In this document: piece after piece, positions 1 through 8,245 of the stretch | Layout: the number at the start of each line of letters is the position of its first letter | Position numbering within the stretch: the stretch's first letter is position 1 | NCBI RefSeq assembly: GCF_018638295.1 | Contig: NZ_JABTTS010000001.1 | Location: forward strand, 124,001 to 188,000 | Origin: Streptomyces sp. CHD11 | Lineage (GTDB): Bacteria; Actinomycetota; Actinomycetes; Streptomycetales; Streptomycetaceae | Length of the DNA stretch: 64,000 bases | Direction of reading: 5' to 3' | The notes under the pieces: model-generated | Database searches by the model: none | What the model saw: only the letters and a program-made list of their open reading frames with translations | What the model was told of the DNA's origin: nothing | Translations under genes and position numbers: made by a program

Positions 1-2
1 GC

Positions 3-1805
3 CCCGACACCCTGCTGCGCGCGGTGGAGCGGCTGCGCGACGACTGTGCGGCGGCGCAGGGCCGCCGGGACCGGCAGCTGGCCCTGATCGAGGAAATCAG
101 TGCGGTACGTCCGGTGCCGCCGGCCCGCAAACGCGACGACCCCCATCGCCGGACACCGGTCGACGCGTGGCTGGAGCTCTCCGATTTCGTCGACGAGCGC
201 CTCACCCGGCTGCACAGCGGGCTCCGCGAGCTGGAGGAGGAGCTGCGCCGGGTCGAGCACCGACTCACCATGGCGGTGGAGCAGCTCTCCCGTGCCTCCG
301 ACGACGCGCCGGCAGCGCATGTCGCCACCTCGTTCGGCGCGGTCCTGACCCTGGACGGCACGGGTGAGGCGGAGGTCGAGGTGGAGTACGGAGTGCACGG
401 CGCCGTGTGGGTGCCCGCCTACCTTCTGTCCTGCCGTCAGGGCGAGGATGACGGACGCCTGTTGCTGCGGGCCTCGGTTGCCCAGCGCACGGGCGAGGAC
501 TGGACCGGGGTGCGGATCGCCCTGGCCACCGCCGACCTGCGACGGCGCACCGATCTGCCCCGGCTCCGGTCGGCCCGTATCGGCCGCAGCCAGCCCGCTC
601 CCGTCCCGTCCGGCTGGCGAGCGCACCCGGCGGGGCTGAACGGTCTCTTCGCCGGTTACGACGCGGCGGGCACCCGGCCGGATGCCGCGCCCGCGTTCGC
701 CGGGGCCGCGGTGGCGGGGCCCCCTCCACCGCCTCCCGCCCCGGCAACGGCGGGCTACGGCGGGCCGCCGGTCCCCGGTGGCGTGGAGGGCGCCCTTCCC
801 CAGGCCTACGGCGGCGGGGCTTCGGCTGCGCCGTCCGAGCCCCGGACACGCGCCCGGCCCCGTACCGGCGCCCGGCCCGCCGCCGCCCTGGCCGCCTCGG
901 CCCCCGGGCGGGCGCCCTCCCCCGGGGCACCGGCCGGCCCCACCGCGCCCCCGCCGCCCCCGCCCACGACCGGGCCGCCGCAGCCGGACGGCGCGGAGCT
1001 CGACTACGCCGCGCTCGTGCTGAGCGGACCGGACGAACCGGAGGGCCGCCGGGGACGGCTGTTCCCCGGTTCCGGGTTCGACCCGGTGACCGCCGAACAC
1101 CGCCGCCGCGCCGAGACAGTGGCCGCGCTGCCGCTTCCCGGGCATGCCGTGCGGCCCCGCGAGTCCGCCGGCTCGTTCGACCACCGGTTCGACGCGGCCG
1201 CGCCGGCCGACATCCCCTCGGACGGAACCTGGCACACCGTCACGGTCGGCGAGATCCCGGTCGGCCTGCGGACCGAACACATCTGTGTACCGTCCGTGGA
1301 ACAGACCGTGTACACCACCCTGATGCTCTCCAACGCCACCGCACAGGCCCTGCTGGCGGGTCCGGTGGAGGTGACCGTGGACGAGGAGTTCCTGCTGACC
1401 ACCTCCCTGCCCACGCTCGCCCCGGGCGGTGAGTGCCGGGTGGGGCTCGGACCGGCCGAGGCCATCGGAGTCACCCGCCGTACGAACCTGCACGAGTCGA
1501 CGGCCGGCCTGCGCAACAACACCACCGTCCTCGACCACCGCGTCCACGTGGAGCTGGCCAACCGGCTCCCCGTCCCCGTCCGCGTCGAGGTCCGCGAGCG
1601 TGTGCCCGTCACCTCGGACACGGACATCCGGATCGAGGAGCAGGCCGACTGGACGGCGCCCGACGAGGACACGGAGCGGCACGCGCCCGGCACGCGCCTG
1701 TGGCGGGTCGAGCTGCCCGCCGGTGGCACCGCCGCACTCGACGGCGGCTACGAGATCCGGATCCCGGCCGGCAAGGCCCTCACCGGCGGCAACCGCAGGA
1801 GCTGA
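3..1805 (+). CDS. DUF4139 domain protein, 5' end outside the window
   Basis: The frame is open from the left edge and reads P-D-T-L-L-R-A-V-E before the first possible internal start (GTG at 24), so the true start lies upstream and this is a partial gene of at least 600 residues. The visible part begins in an Arg/Glu-rich coiled coil. A DUF4139 block follows, marked by the segment VWVPAYLLSC and then RTGEDWTGVRIALATADL. Next comes a low-complexity Pro/Ala/Gly linker of roughly 150 residues, then the rest of the DUF4139 beta-rich region. The next gene is a paralogue only 7 bp downstream, so the two are probably one operon. DUF4139/MuiA-like proteins have no established biochemical activity. 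The family call is firm; function is unknown. Confidence 0.8.
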   Translation, partial: PDTLLRAVERLRDDCAAAQGRRDRQLALIEEISAVRPVPPARKRDDPHRRTPVDAWLELSDFVDERLTRLHSGLRELEEELRRVEHRLTMAVEQLSRASDDAPAAHVATSFGAVLTLDGTGEAEVEVEYGVHGAVWVPAYLLSCRQGEDDGRLLLRASVAQRTGEDWTGVRIALATADLRRRTDLPRLRSARIGRSQPAPVPSGWRAHPAGLNGLFAGYDAAGTRPDAAPAFAGAAVAGPPPPPPAPATAGYGGPPVPGGVEGALPQAYGGGASAAPSEPRTRARPRTGARPAAALAASAPGRAPSPGAPAGPTAPPPPPPTTGPPQPDGAELDYAALVLSGPDEPEGRRGRLFPGSGFDPVTAEHRRRAETVAALPLPGHAVRPRESAGSFDHRFDAAAPADIPSDGTWHTVTVGEIPVGLRTEHICVPSVEQTVYTTLMLSNATAQALLAGPVEVTVDEEFLLTTSLPTLAPGGECRVGLGPAEAIGVTRRTNLHESTAGLRNNTTVLDHRVHVELANRLPVPVRVEVRERVPVTSDTDIRIEEQADWTAPDEDTERHAPGTRLWRVELPAGGTAALDGGYEIRIPAGKALTGGNRRS

Positions 1806-1812
1806 CACAGCC

Positions 1813-3381
1813 ATGTCTACGTCATCGGAGCCGATCCCCCTGATCGCCCTGCCCGTCACCGCCGTCACCTGTACGGAGGACCGGGCCCACGTGGAGCGGA
1901 CCGCCGTGCTCGATCTGAAGGCCGGCACCCGGCGACTGCGCCTCGGACCGGTCAGCCCGGTGGCCGTCGACCGCACCCTCCATGCCGAGCTGACCGGCGG
2001 CGTCTCCGCGACCGTGCTCGATGTGCGGATCGTACGCGCCTGGACCCCACACGGGCCGGGGCCCGCCGAGGGCGACTCCGCGCTGCGCCGCCGTGCGACG
2101 GCCCTGGAAGAGGAGCGGTCGGCACGGGAACACCGGCGTGACCGGCTGCGGGCGCGGGCCGAGCTGCTCGGCCGTGTCGCCGCCGACCTGCTGCGGGACA
2201 TCGGCGAGGGCGCCGGTTGCGGGCAGACGGAACGCGACCGCTGGAGCCGGGAACTGGACCGGGTGGACAGGGAACGCGACTCCTGCGGTGAGCGGCTGCG
2301 CGAGGTGGAGGCCGGGCTGGCCGCCCTCACCGCCGAACTCTCCGAAGCACACCGGGCCATGGACCTCTACGGGACGGAGCCCGCGGAGCTGACCGGCCAC
2401 GTCGAGCTGACCGTCCACGCCCCGGCCGACGGGCAGGCCGAGCTGCGGGTGCGCCATCTCACCCCGTGCGCCCTGTGGCGGCCCGCCTACCGGGCCGTGC
2501 TGGACGGACAGCACCTCACCCTGGACACCGACGCGATCGTCTGGCAGCGCACCGGCGAGGACTGGCCGAACGTACGGCTGACCCTGTCGACCGCACGCTC
2601 CGCGTCGGCGACCCGGCCGCCGCGGCTCGGCGAGGACCGGCTGACGCTCACGGACCGCTCTCCCGCGGAGCGCCGTACCGTCCATGTCGGCCTGCGCGAG
2701 GAGGAGATCACGGAACTCGGCCCGGCCCCCGTGCCCGGTCCGCCCGGAGTGGACGACGGGGGCGAGGTCCGGGTGCTCCACTCCCCCGCGCCGGTCTCCG
2801 TGCCGGCCGACGGCCGCGCCCACCGTGTGCCGCTCTCCTCCTTCACCTCGTCCGCGCAGAGTGAGTACACCTGCTCGCCCGAGCTGTCGCCACTGGTCAG
2901 CCAGGTGGTGCGGTTCGACAACCGGTCCGGGCACGCGCTGCTCGCCGGGCCTGTCGATCTCATCGGCGGCAGCGGGTTCGGGGGACGCGGCACCCTGGAC
3001 TTCGCCGCCCCCGGCGCGCCCGTCGATCTCGCCTTCGGCAGCCGGGACGACCACCGGGTCCTGCGGGAGACGGAGGAGACCCGCGAGACCGCCGGAATCA
3101 CCCAGCGGACCGTTCTCACCCGGACCGTCCGGCTCCATCTGTCCAGGTTCTCCGCCCCCGGCGAGGAGGACGACAGGGTGATCGTCCTGCGCGAACGCGT
3201 CCCCGTCTCCGAGGTCTCGGCGGTGGAGGTACGACTGCGCCGGGACGCCTGTTCGCCGGTGCCCGACGCGGTCGACGCGGACGGCATCGTCCGCTGGAAC
3301 ATCCCGCTGGGCCCCGGCGGCCGGCGCACCGTCACCCTGGTGTACGACGTATCGGCGAGCAGCAAGGTCACCGGTCTCTGA
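1813..3381 (+). CDS. MuiA-like protein with DUF4140 and DUF4139 domains
   Basis: A 522-residue protein starting at ATG 1813, 7 bp after the preceding DUF4139 gene. Residues 1-70 match the DUF4140 N-terminal beta domain (ALPVTAVTCTEDRAHVERTA). Residues of about 85-190 are a charged coiled coil rich in Arg and Glu. The C-terminal 300 residues are DUF4139, with LWRPAYRAVLDG and QRTGEDWPNVRLTLSTA paralleling the upstream gene. The frame is open back to 1429, but that extension lies inside the upstream gene and is not credible. No signal peptide or membrane segment is visible, so it is probably cytoplasmic. The tandem pair may form a hetero-oligomer; that is inference only. Confidence 0.85.
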   Translation: MSTSSEPIPLIALPVTAVTCTEDRAHVERTAVLDLKAGTRRLRLGPVSPVAVDRTLHAELTGGVSATVLDVRIVRAWTPHGPGPAEGDSALRRRATALEEERSAREHRRDRLRARAELLGRVAADLLRDIGEGAGCGQTERDRWSRELDRVDRERDSCGERLREVEAGLAALTAELSEAHRAMDLYGTEPAELTGHVELTVHAPADGQAELRVRHLTPCALWRPAYRAVLDGQHLTLDTDAIVWQRTGEDWPNVRLTLSTARSASATRPPRLGEDRLTLTDRSPAERRTVHVGLREEEITELGPAPVPGPPGVDDGGEVRVLHSPAPVSVPADGRAHRVPLSSFTSSAQSEYTCSPELSPLVSQVVRFDNRSGHALLAGPVDLIGGSGFGGRGTLDFAAPGAPVDLAFGSRDDHRVLRETEETRETAGITQRTVLTRTVRLHLSRFSAPGEEDDRVIVLRERVPVSEVSAVEVRLRRDACSPVPDAVDADGIVRWNIPLGPGGRRTVTLVYDVSASSKVTGL

Positions 3382-3543
3382 GCCGACGCCGGGAGTCCGG
3401 CGCGCCATGGTGCCCCGCCGCGGCAGGGTTCCGCCGCGCCCCCGGCCCGTCGCCGCCCGGTGCGCGCGGTCCCCGAGCGGACCTGCGTGCGGTCACGTCC
3501 AGGCAGCCCCGACACCGTCCGTGTCCCGATCCGTATCCGGCTG

Positions 3544-3579
3544 CGGCCGGCTTCCTACCGAGGGGTAGGAAGCCGGCCG
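3544..3579. promoter_or_regulatory. 36-bp perfect inverted repeat upstream of the AurF-like gene
   Basis: Two exact 16-bp arms (3544-3559 and 3564-3579) flank the spacer GAGG; the inner part reads CCTACC-GAGG-GGTAGG. A -10-like TATACA lies 7 bp downstream at 3587-3592 with no recognisable -35, so the repeat occupies the -20 to -55 region expected for an operator or activator site. The arrangement suggests TetR-like or similar dimeric control of the di-iron oxygenase operon. It could instead form a terminator hairpin for the upstream DUF4139 operon. Both roles are inference; the repeat itself is seen directly. Confidence 0.7.
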
Positions 3580-3660
3580 TTCCTGCTATACAGTTCGTCA
3601 ACAGCGGCGGCTGTTACCCGCGGTAATCCCGCATGGTCCCGACCCGGAGGAGCCCTCAGC

Positions 3661-4575
3661 ATGGCCAGCAGCACCTTCCAGCCGGAGACCCGGAGCGGGT
3701 CCCGCGACGACAACGCGGCCCGGCGGCTGCTCGACTCGTCCGCGCAGCTGTCCTACGACCCGCTCACCGAGGTCGACTGGGACACCCCTCTCGACACGGA
3801 CTTCCACGGCACCAGCCCGGAGTGGAGCACGCTCTACGGGACGCCGTACTGGAACGAGCTGACCGACGCGCAGCGCAAGGCACTGACCCGCCAGGAGGCG
3901 GCGTCCGTCGCCAGCACCGGCATCTGGTTCGAGATGATCCTGCAGCAGATGGTGCTGCGGGACATCTACGCCAAGGACCCGACGGACGACACCGTCCAGT
4001 GGGCCCTCACCGAGATCGCCGACGAGTGCCGGCACTCGATCATGTTCGCCCGCGGCGCGAAGAAGCTCCGGGCCCCGGCCTACCGCCCGCACCGGGTGGC
4101 GGTCGAACTCGGCAGATTCTTCAAGACCGTTGCCTTCGGTGAGGCGGCGTACGCGGCGATCCTGGTCGCCGAGGAGGTCCTGGACGTCATGCAGCGCGAC
4201 TGGATGCGCGACGAGCGGGTCGTGCCGTTCGTCCGCACCATCAACAACATCCATGTCGTCGAGGAGTCCCGGCACATGCAGTTCGCCCGGGACGAGACCC
4301 GCAGGCACCTCGCGCGCGCGGGCCGGCTCCGCCGCCGCGTGCACGCCGTCCTCATAGCCGTCGCGGCCTACGTCATCGTCACCAGTATGGTGAACCGGAA
4401 GGTCTACGCGAACGCCGGCCTGGACGAGGAACGCGCACTGCGCGAGGCGAGGACCAACGAGCACCACAAGTCGATGATGCGCGCGAGCTGTTCGGGCCTG
4501 ATGGAGTTCCTCGCCTCGGTGGGACTGCTCACCCGGCCCGCACTCTTCTTCTACCAGCGCGCCCACCTCATCTGA
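3661..4575 (+). CDS. AurF-like di-iron oxygenase (p-aminobenzoate N-oxygenase family)
   Basis: A 304-residue protein starting at ATG 3661, preceded by GGAGG 10 bp upstream. The AurF family (PF11583) uses a carboxylate-bridged di-iron site to N-oxygenate aryl amines or carry out related oxidations. The whole ligand set of that family can be placed here: E91, E122 and H125 (DECRH), E171, H198, E202 and H205 (HVVEESRH). Spacings agree with AurF (E-x2-H, 27 residues from the third Glu to His, then E at +4 and H at +7). The ferredoxin/FNR gene 50 bp downstream could supply electrons. An inverted repeat sits in the promoter. Substrate unknown; the catalytic class is well supported. Confidence 0.85.
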   Translation: MASSTFQPETRSGSRDDNAARRLLDSSAQLSYDPLTEVDWDTPLDTDFHGTSPEWSTLYGTPYWNELTDAQRKALTRQEAASVASTGIWFEMILQQMVLRDIYAKDPTDDTVQWALTEIADECRHSIMFARGAKKLRAPAYRPHRVAVELGRFFKTVAFGEAAYAAILVAEEVLDVMQRDWMRDERVVPFVRTINNIHVVEESRHMQFARDETRRHLARAGRLRRRVHAVLIAVAAYVIVTSMVNRKVYANAGLDEERALREARTNEHHKSMMRASCSGLMEFLASVGLLTRPALFFYQRAHLI

Positions 4576-4625
4576 CGACCTGCACCCTGCACCTGTCCCG
4601 GCCTTCAGCGGAGCGGACGACGACC

Positions 4626-6167
4626 ATGGCCTTCGCGATCACCCAGACCTGCTGCAGCGACGCCACCTGCGTGTCCGTCTGCCCGGTCAACTGCATCCAC
4701 CCCGCCCCCGGGGAGAAGGGCTTCGGCAGCACGGAGATGCTGCACATCGACCCGAAGAGCTGTATCGACTGCGGGGCATGTGCCGACGCCTGCCCGGTGG
4801 ACGCCGTCCTCCCGGTCGACCGGCTGCCCGCCGCGCAACGCGAGTACGAGCGGATCAACGCCGCCTACTTCGAGCCCGACAAGGCGAAGTTCCCGCAGGA
4901 AAAGGAGACTTCGCGACCGCGGCCCACGGGGCCGAACCTCCATGCCTGGTCCGGGCCGGCCTTCGACCGGGTCCTGCCCCCGGACTTCGGGGCCCTGCGG
5001 GTCGCCGTCGTCGGCACCGGACCGGCCGGAATGTACGCCGCCAGGGACCTGCTGCTGCACACCCGGGCCGAGGTGACGCTCATCGACCGTCTCCCGGTCG
5101 CCGGCGGGCTCGTCCGGTACGGCGTGGCACCCGACCACACCTCCACCAGGAAGGTGGGCGAGACCTTCTCCCGCTTCCACACACATCCGCGGGTGCGGAT
5201 GTACCTGGGTCTCGACGTGGGCGAGCACATCACGGCGGAGGAACTCGCCGCCCACCACGACGCGGTGATCTACGCGGTGGGTGCCGCCACGGACCGGCGG
5301 CTCGGCATCCCGGGCGAGTCCCTGACCGGATGTGTCTCCGCGACCACCTTCGTCGCCTGGTACAACGCGCATCCCGAGGTCCCGCCGGACGCCGTCGCCC
5401 TGTCCGCGGAACGTGTCGTCGTGGTGGGCAACGGCAACGTCGCGCTCGACGTCGCCCGGATCCTGGCCACCGACCCGGAGACACTGGACGGCACCGAAAT
5501 CGCCGGCCACGCCCTGGCGGAGCTGCGCCGCGGCAAGGTGCGCGAGGTGGTGGTGCTCGGACGCCGCGGCCCGCAGGACGCGGCCTGCACCCGGTCCGAA
5601 CTGCTCGCCCTGCAGCACCTCCCCGGCGTGGATCTGATCGTCGACGACCACGACCCGCGTGTCGGCACCGCGATCGACGCCGCCCGGCCGGGCGACAAGG
5701 CGGCGCTGCTGCGGGGGGTGGCGCGTGAGGACGTCGACTGGTCCCTGCCGCCGGGCGCGGAAGGGCGCCGACGGCGCATCGTGTTCCGCTTCCTCTCCGC
5801 CCCCGTGGCGGTGTCCGGCAGCGAGGACACCCGCGCCGTGCGCGTCACCGGCGCCGCCGGGGAGCTGGAGATCCCCGCCGGACTTGTCCTGCGGGCCGTC
5901 GGCCACCGCGGGGTGCCCCAGCCGGGGCTGCCGTTCGACGAGGCGACCGGAACCGTGCCGCACCAACACGGACGGGTGAGCGGCAGGCCAGGGACGTACG
6001 TGGTCGGCTGGAGCAAACGCGGGCCCTCGGGCGGGATCGGCGCGAACCGCGCCTGCGCGGCCGAGACCGTCGGCTCCCTGCTGGCCGACGCGGTGGCGGG
6101 CACCCTGCCCGCAACGGCCGGCGGGCCGAAGGCGTTCCGGCGCCTCGTCCGCCGCCGGCGCCGCTGA
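4626..6167 (+). CDS. 7Fe ferredoxin fused to ferredoxin-NADP reductase (FprB-like)
   Basis: A 513-residue fusion. Residues 1-75 are a ferredoxin with cysteines C9, C15, C19-P, then C46-x2-C49-x2-C52-x3-C56-P, the pattern of a [3Fe-4S]/[4Fe-4S] protein. From about residue 125 an adrenodoxin-reductase-like flavoprotein begins, with the FAD loop GTGPAGM, then GGLVRYGVAPDH, the NADP-binding GNGNVALDVARIL, and a C-terminal GWSKRGPSGGIG typical of this class. It resembles actinobacterial FprB. Fusing carrier and reductase gives a self-contained electron supply, and its place behind the di-iron oxygenase gene suggests it serves that enzyme. Start ATG 4626 is supported by an upstream purine stretch. 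Confidence 0.9.
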   Translation: MAFAITQTCCSDATCVSVCPVNCIHPAPGEKGFGSTEMLHIDPKSCIDCGACADACPVDAVLPVDRLPAAQREYERINAAYFEPDKAKFPQEKETSRPRPTGPNLHAWSGPAFDRVLPPDFGALRVAVVGTGPAGMYAARDLLLHTRAEVTLIDRLPVAGGLVRYGVAPDHTSTRKVGETFSRFHTHPRVRMYLGLDVGEHITAEELAAHHDAVIYAVGAATDRRLGIPGESLTGCVSATTFVAWYNAHPEVPPDAVALSAERVVVVGNGNVALDVARILATDPETLDGTEIAGHALAELRRGKVREVVVLGRRGPQDAACTRSELLALQHLPGVDLIVDDHDPRVGTAIDAARPGDKAALLRGVAREDVDWSLPPGAEGRRRRIVFRFLSAPVAVSGSEDTRAVRVTGAAGELEIPAGLVLRAVGHRGVPQPGLPFDEATGTVPHQHGRVSGRPGTYVVGWSKRGPSGGIGANRACAAETVGSLLADAVAGTLPATAGGPKAFRRLVRRRRR

Positions 6168-6197
6168 ATCGCCCGCCGCCCATCCCCTGCACCGCGG

Positions 6198-6617
6198 GTG
6201 GTGAGGGCCGCGTTCCGGTGCTACCGGTCGCAGGACCGTGACGCGGCCATCGGACTCTACGCCGACGACTGCTCGTTCACGCGTGCGCAGGACGGCCACA
6301 TCGACAAGGCCGAGTTCTTCGCACGGTGCTTCCCGACCGCCCGGCGGACGTCCTGGCAGCGGCTGCTGCATGTCACCCCGGCGGACGAGGAACTCGTCGT
6401 CGTGCTGTACGAGTACCAACGCACCACGGGTGAGCGGTACCGCGACATGGAGGCGATCCGGGTGCGGGACGGGCTGATCCGGGAGGTGCAGGTGTTCTTC
6501 GGCGGTGCGGTCCGAGGCGGACGGCGGCGGTCCCTGACCGTGTCGCGCGTCATCCGGCCGCCGTCGGGTGGGAGGGCATGGCGAGGTGCGCCAGGTCGTC
6601 CGGCGGCGCGCTGCTGA
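6198..6617 (+). CDS. NTF2-like / SnoaL-like small protein
   Basis: A 139-residue protein starting with tandem GTG codons at 6198/6201, in the same frame as the preceding reductase and 30 bp after it. The first 100 residues look like an NTF2 fold: a helix with AFRCYRSQDRDAAIGLYADDC, then FTRAQDGHIDKAEFFARCFP, then beta strands ELVVVLYEYQRT and RDMEAIRVRDGLIREVQVFFGG. Such domains serve as cyclases, isomerases, dehydratases or binding partners. The last 25 residues are Arg/Gly rich and run 68 bp into the convergent NAD kinase gene. Possibly the third member of the oxygenase operon; role unknown. Confidence 0.7.
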   Translation: MVRAAFRCYRSQDRDAAIGLYADDCSFTRAQDGHIDKAEFFARCFPTARRTSWQRLLHVTPADEELVVVLYEYQRTTGERYRDMEAIRVRDGLIREVQVFFGGAVRGGRRRSLTVSRVIRPPSGGRAWRGAPGRPAARC

Positions 6618-7614
6618 CCGGCCACAGCGGTGCGGGGGTGCCGTCGGCCACCGCGGCGGGCGCGTCGGTGAGGTTCATCCGCTCACGAAGGCGGCCGTAG
6701 AAGTCCATCGGACCGAGCCGCGCGACACGCAGTCCGCGCGGCGCGGCGTAGACGCCGATCCAGTCACCGGGGCCGAGCACGCCGCGGAGCTGTCCGTCGA
6801 TGCTGACGGCGGCGCGGCCCGAGCGCTCGAGCACCCGCAGTCCTACGGGCTCGTCCGGTGCGGCGACGACCGAGCGGTTGAACGCCATGTGCGGTGCCAC
6901 CGGGGTGAAGATCAGCGCTTCGGCGCCCGGTGAGACCACGGGGCCGCCGGCCGCGAAGCTGTAGGCGGTGGAGCCCGTCGGTGTGGCCACCAGCAGGGCG
7001 TCGGCGGAGTACGAGGCCAGCAGCCGGCCCGCGACGTAGACGCCGATGGAAACCTGCCGGTCCCTGGCGAGCTTCTCGAGGACCACGTCGTTGAGGGCGG
7101 CCACGTCGAGCGGGATACCCCACTCGCCGCCCGTCTCGCAGTCGGACCGCACCCTGGTCGGGGGCAGCAGCGGGCCCCGGCCATAGCTCATGAGTGCCCC
7201 GATGTCCGAGGGCACCTCCAGACGGCGCGAGGCGCGCATGGTCAGCATCATGCGGCGCTCCACGTCGATCCGGTCGTCGCGCACGGCGTCCAGTGCCGCA
7301 CGCACTCCGGTCATCGGCACCTCCGTAAGGAAGCCCACGCGACCGAGGTCGACGCCCAGCACCAGTGCGTCGATGGCGGCGGCGAGGCGTGCCCCTCGCA
7401 GGAAGGTGCCGTCCCCGCCGAGGGTGACGACGAGATGGGGGTCGCCCGCGGCCGCCACTTCCTCCCGGGCGCCGTGCCGTCCGCCGTCGTTCCACACGTC
7501 GATGTCCTTGCAGGCGACGGCGTGCTCGGCGCACCATGCCCGGACCGTGTGTGCCGCCTGCGCGGCCTCGGGACGTCCGCCGTGTACGACCAGGCCAATC
7601 CGGTCCACCGCCAT
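6550..7614 (-). CDS. nadK: NAD(+)/NADH kinase
   Basis: A 354-residue protein of the NAD kinase family, which phosphorylates NAD to NADP. The hallmark GGDGT is at residues 66-70, followed by LGRVGFLTEV, the substrate-binding LND motif near residue 174, and the conserved core ADALLVATPTGSTAYSFAAGGPVVSP. It is longer than the usual 290-310 residues because of an Ala/Pro-rich C-terminal tail. That tail overlaps the end of the convergent NTF2-like gene by 68 bp. Streptomyces often carry more than one NAD kinase; this one sits among accessory genes and may be a second copy, which is inference. Confidence 0.92.
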   Translation of the reverse strand: MAVDRIGLVVHGGRPEAAQAAHTVRAWCAEHAVACKDIDVWNDGGRHGAREEVAAAGDPHLVVTLGGDGTFLRGARLAAAIDALVLGVDLGRVGFLTEVPMTGVRAALDAVRDDRIDVERRMMLTMRASRRLEVPSDIGALMSYGRGPLLPPTRVRSDCETGGEWGIPLDVAALNDVVLEKLARDRQVSIGVYVAGRLLASYSADALLVATPTGSTAYSFAAGGPVVSPGAEALIFTPVAPHMAFNRSVVAAPDEPVGLRVLERSGRAAVSIDGQLRGVLGPGDWIGVYAAPRGLRVARLGPMDFYGRLRERMNLTDAPAAVADGTPAPLWPVSSAPPDDLAHLAMPSHPTAAG

Positions 7615-7701
7615 CTCCGCCTCCTGGACATCCGCTCAGCCGGTCCGTGTGCCCTCCCATCCTGGCGGGGCGAGCGCCGGCAGGGCGCGGCACCACGCCG
7701 T

Positions 7702-7737
7702 GACGGCCCGGTGCCGCGCGTGCGGTACCGGGCCGTC
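7702..7737 (-). terminator. Hairpin terminator after rpmJ
   Basis: An 11-bp perfect stem (7702-7712 with 7727-7737) continues through one G-U pair into CCGC/GCGG around a GCGT loop, giving a 16-bp stem. It starts 20 bp beyond the rpmJ stop codon in the direction of transcription. No U-tract follows, as is common in this genus. Confidence 0.65.
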
Positions 7738-7756
7738 CGGGTGGTGCGGTGGGCCG

Positions 7757-7879
7757 TCAGCCCTGGCGGGCCTTGAACCGCGGATCCTTCTTGTTGATCA
7801 CGAAGGTCACGCCCCGCCGGCGCACCACCTGGGCGCCGGGCCTGGACTTCAGCGAGCGCAGGGACTTGCGTACCTTCAT
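7757..7879 (-). CDS. rpmJ: 50S ribosomal protein L36, zinc-free paralogue
   Basis: A 40-residue gene, [12 protein letters not shown]...[11 protein letters not shown], preceded by GGAGACC. It has the L36 length and basic composition but contains no cysteine, so it lacks the zinc ribbon of the classical C+ form. In bacteria such C- paralogues replace zinc-binding L36 when zinc is scarce and are usually under Zur control. It lies 48 bp downstream of a cysteine-free L33 gene on the same strand, so the two are probably cotranscribed, and a strong hairpin follows. No Zur-box-like sequence was found upstream of the pair. Confidence 0.93.
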   Translation of the reverse strand: MKVRKSLRSLKSRPGAQVVRRRGVTFVINKKDPRFKARQG

Positions 7880-7927
7880 CTCTGGGTCTCCTTCCGCGGG
7901 ACCTCGGAGGGACGGGGAAAGGGGGTG

Positions 7928-8092
7928 TCAGCGTTCCTCGCGGAAGAGGACGTGCGCGCCGGCGACCGGGTCGTACTTCCGCAGGATCAGCCGGTCGGGG
8001 TCGTTCAGACGGTTCTTGCGGGTCACGTAGGTGGCTCCGGTACCGGCTGCCGACTTCAGCCTGACGACGGGCCGCGTGGTGCTGCGTGCCAT
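7928..8092 (-). CDS. rpmG: 50S ribosomal protein L33, zinc-free paralogue
   Basis: A 54-residue protein starting at ATG 8092 ([19 protein letters not shown]), with AAGGAG 7 bp upstream. The frame extends to 8221, but the ribosome binding site and family length fix the shorter start. The L33 core [22 protein letters not shown] is present and there is no cysteine, so it is the C- form. Together with the C- L36 gene downstream it forms a two-gene unit typical of the Streptomyces alternative-ribosome sets (rpmG3/rpmJ2 type). The product would join the large subunit near the E site. Confidence 0.93.
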   Translation of the reverse strand: MARSTTRPVVRLKSAAGTGATYVTRKNRLNDPDRLILRKYDPVAGAHVLFREER

Positions 8093-8245
8093 GAGGTGCT
8101 CCTTCCGCCGGCGCCCGATCCTTTGACTCGAGCATGCCGGCGTGGTGTCCAACGGCGTCGGTGTGCGGGCTATTCCGGGTGGATCCGCGCCCGGACTTGC
8201 CGGGCGAACGCGTAGGAGCACAGGGACCGGACGCCGACCGCGGAG

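Noticed and set aside
4605..6419. 604-codon minus-strand frame
   Set aside because: Shadow of the ferredoxin-reductase fusion, whose Cys and FAD motifs are unambiguous.
8093..8245. Zur box upstream of rpmG
   Set aside because: Expected for a zinc-free L33/L36 pair, but no sequence close to the Zur palindrome was found.
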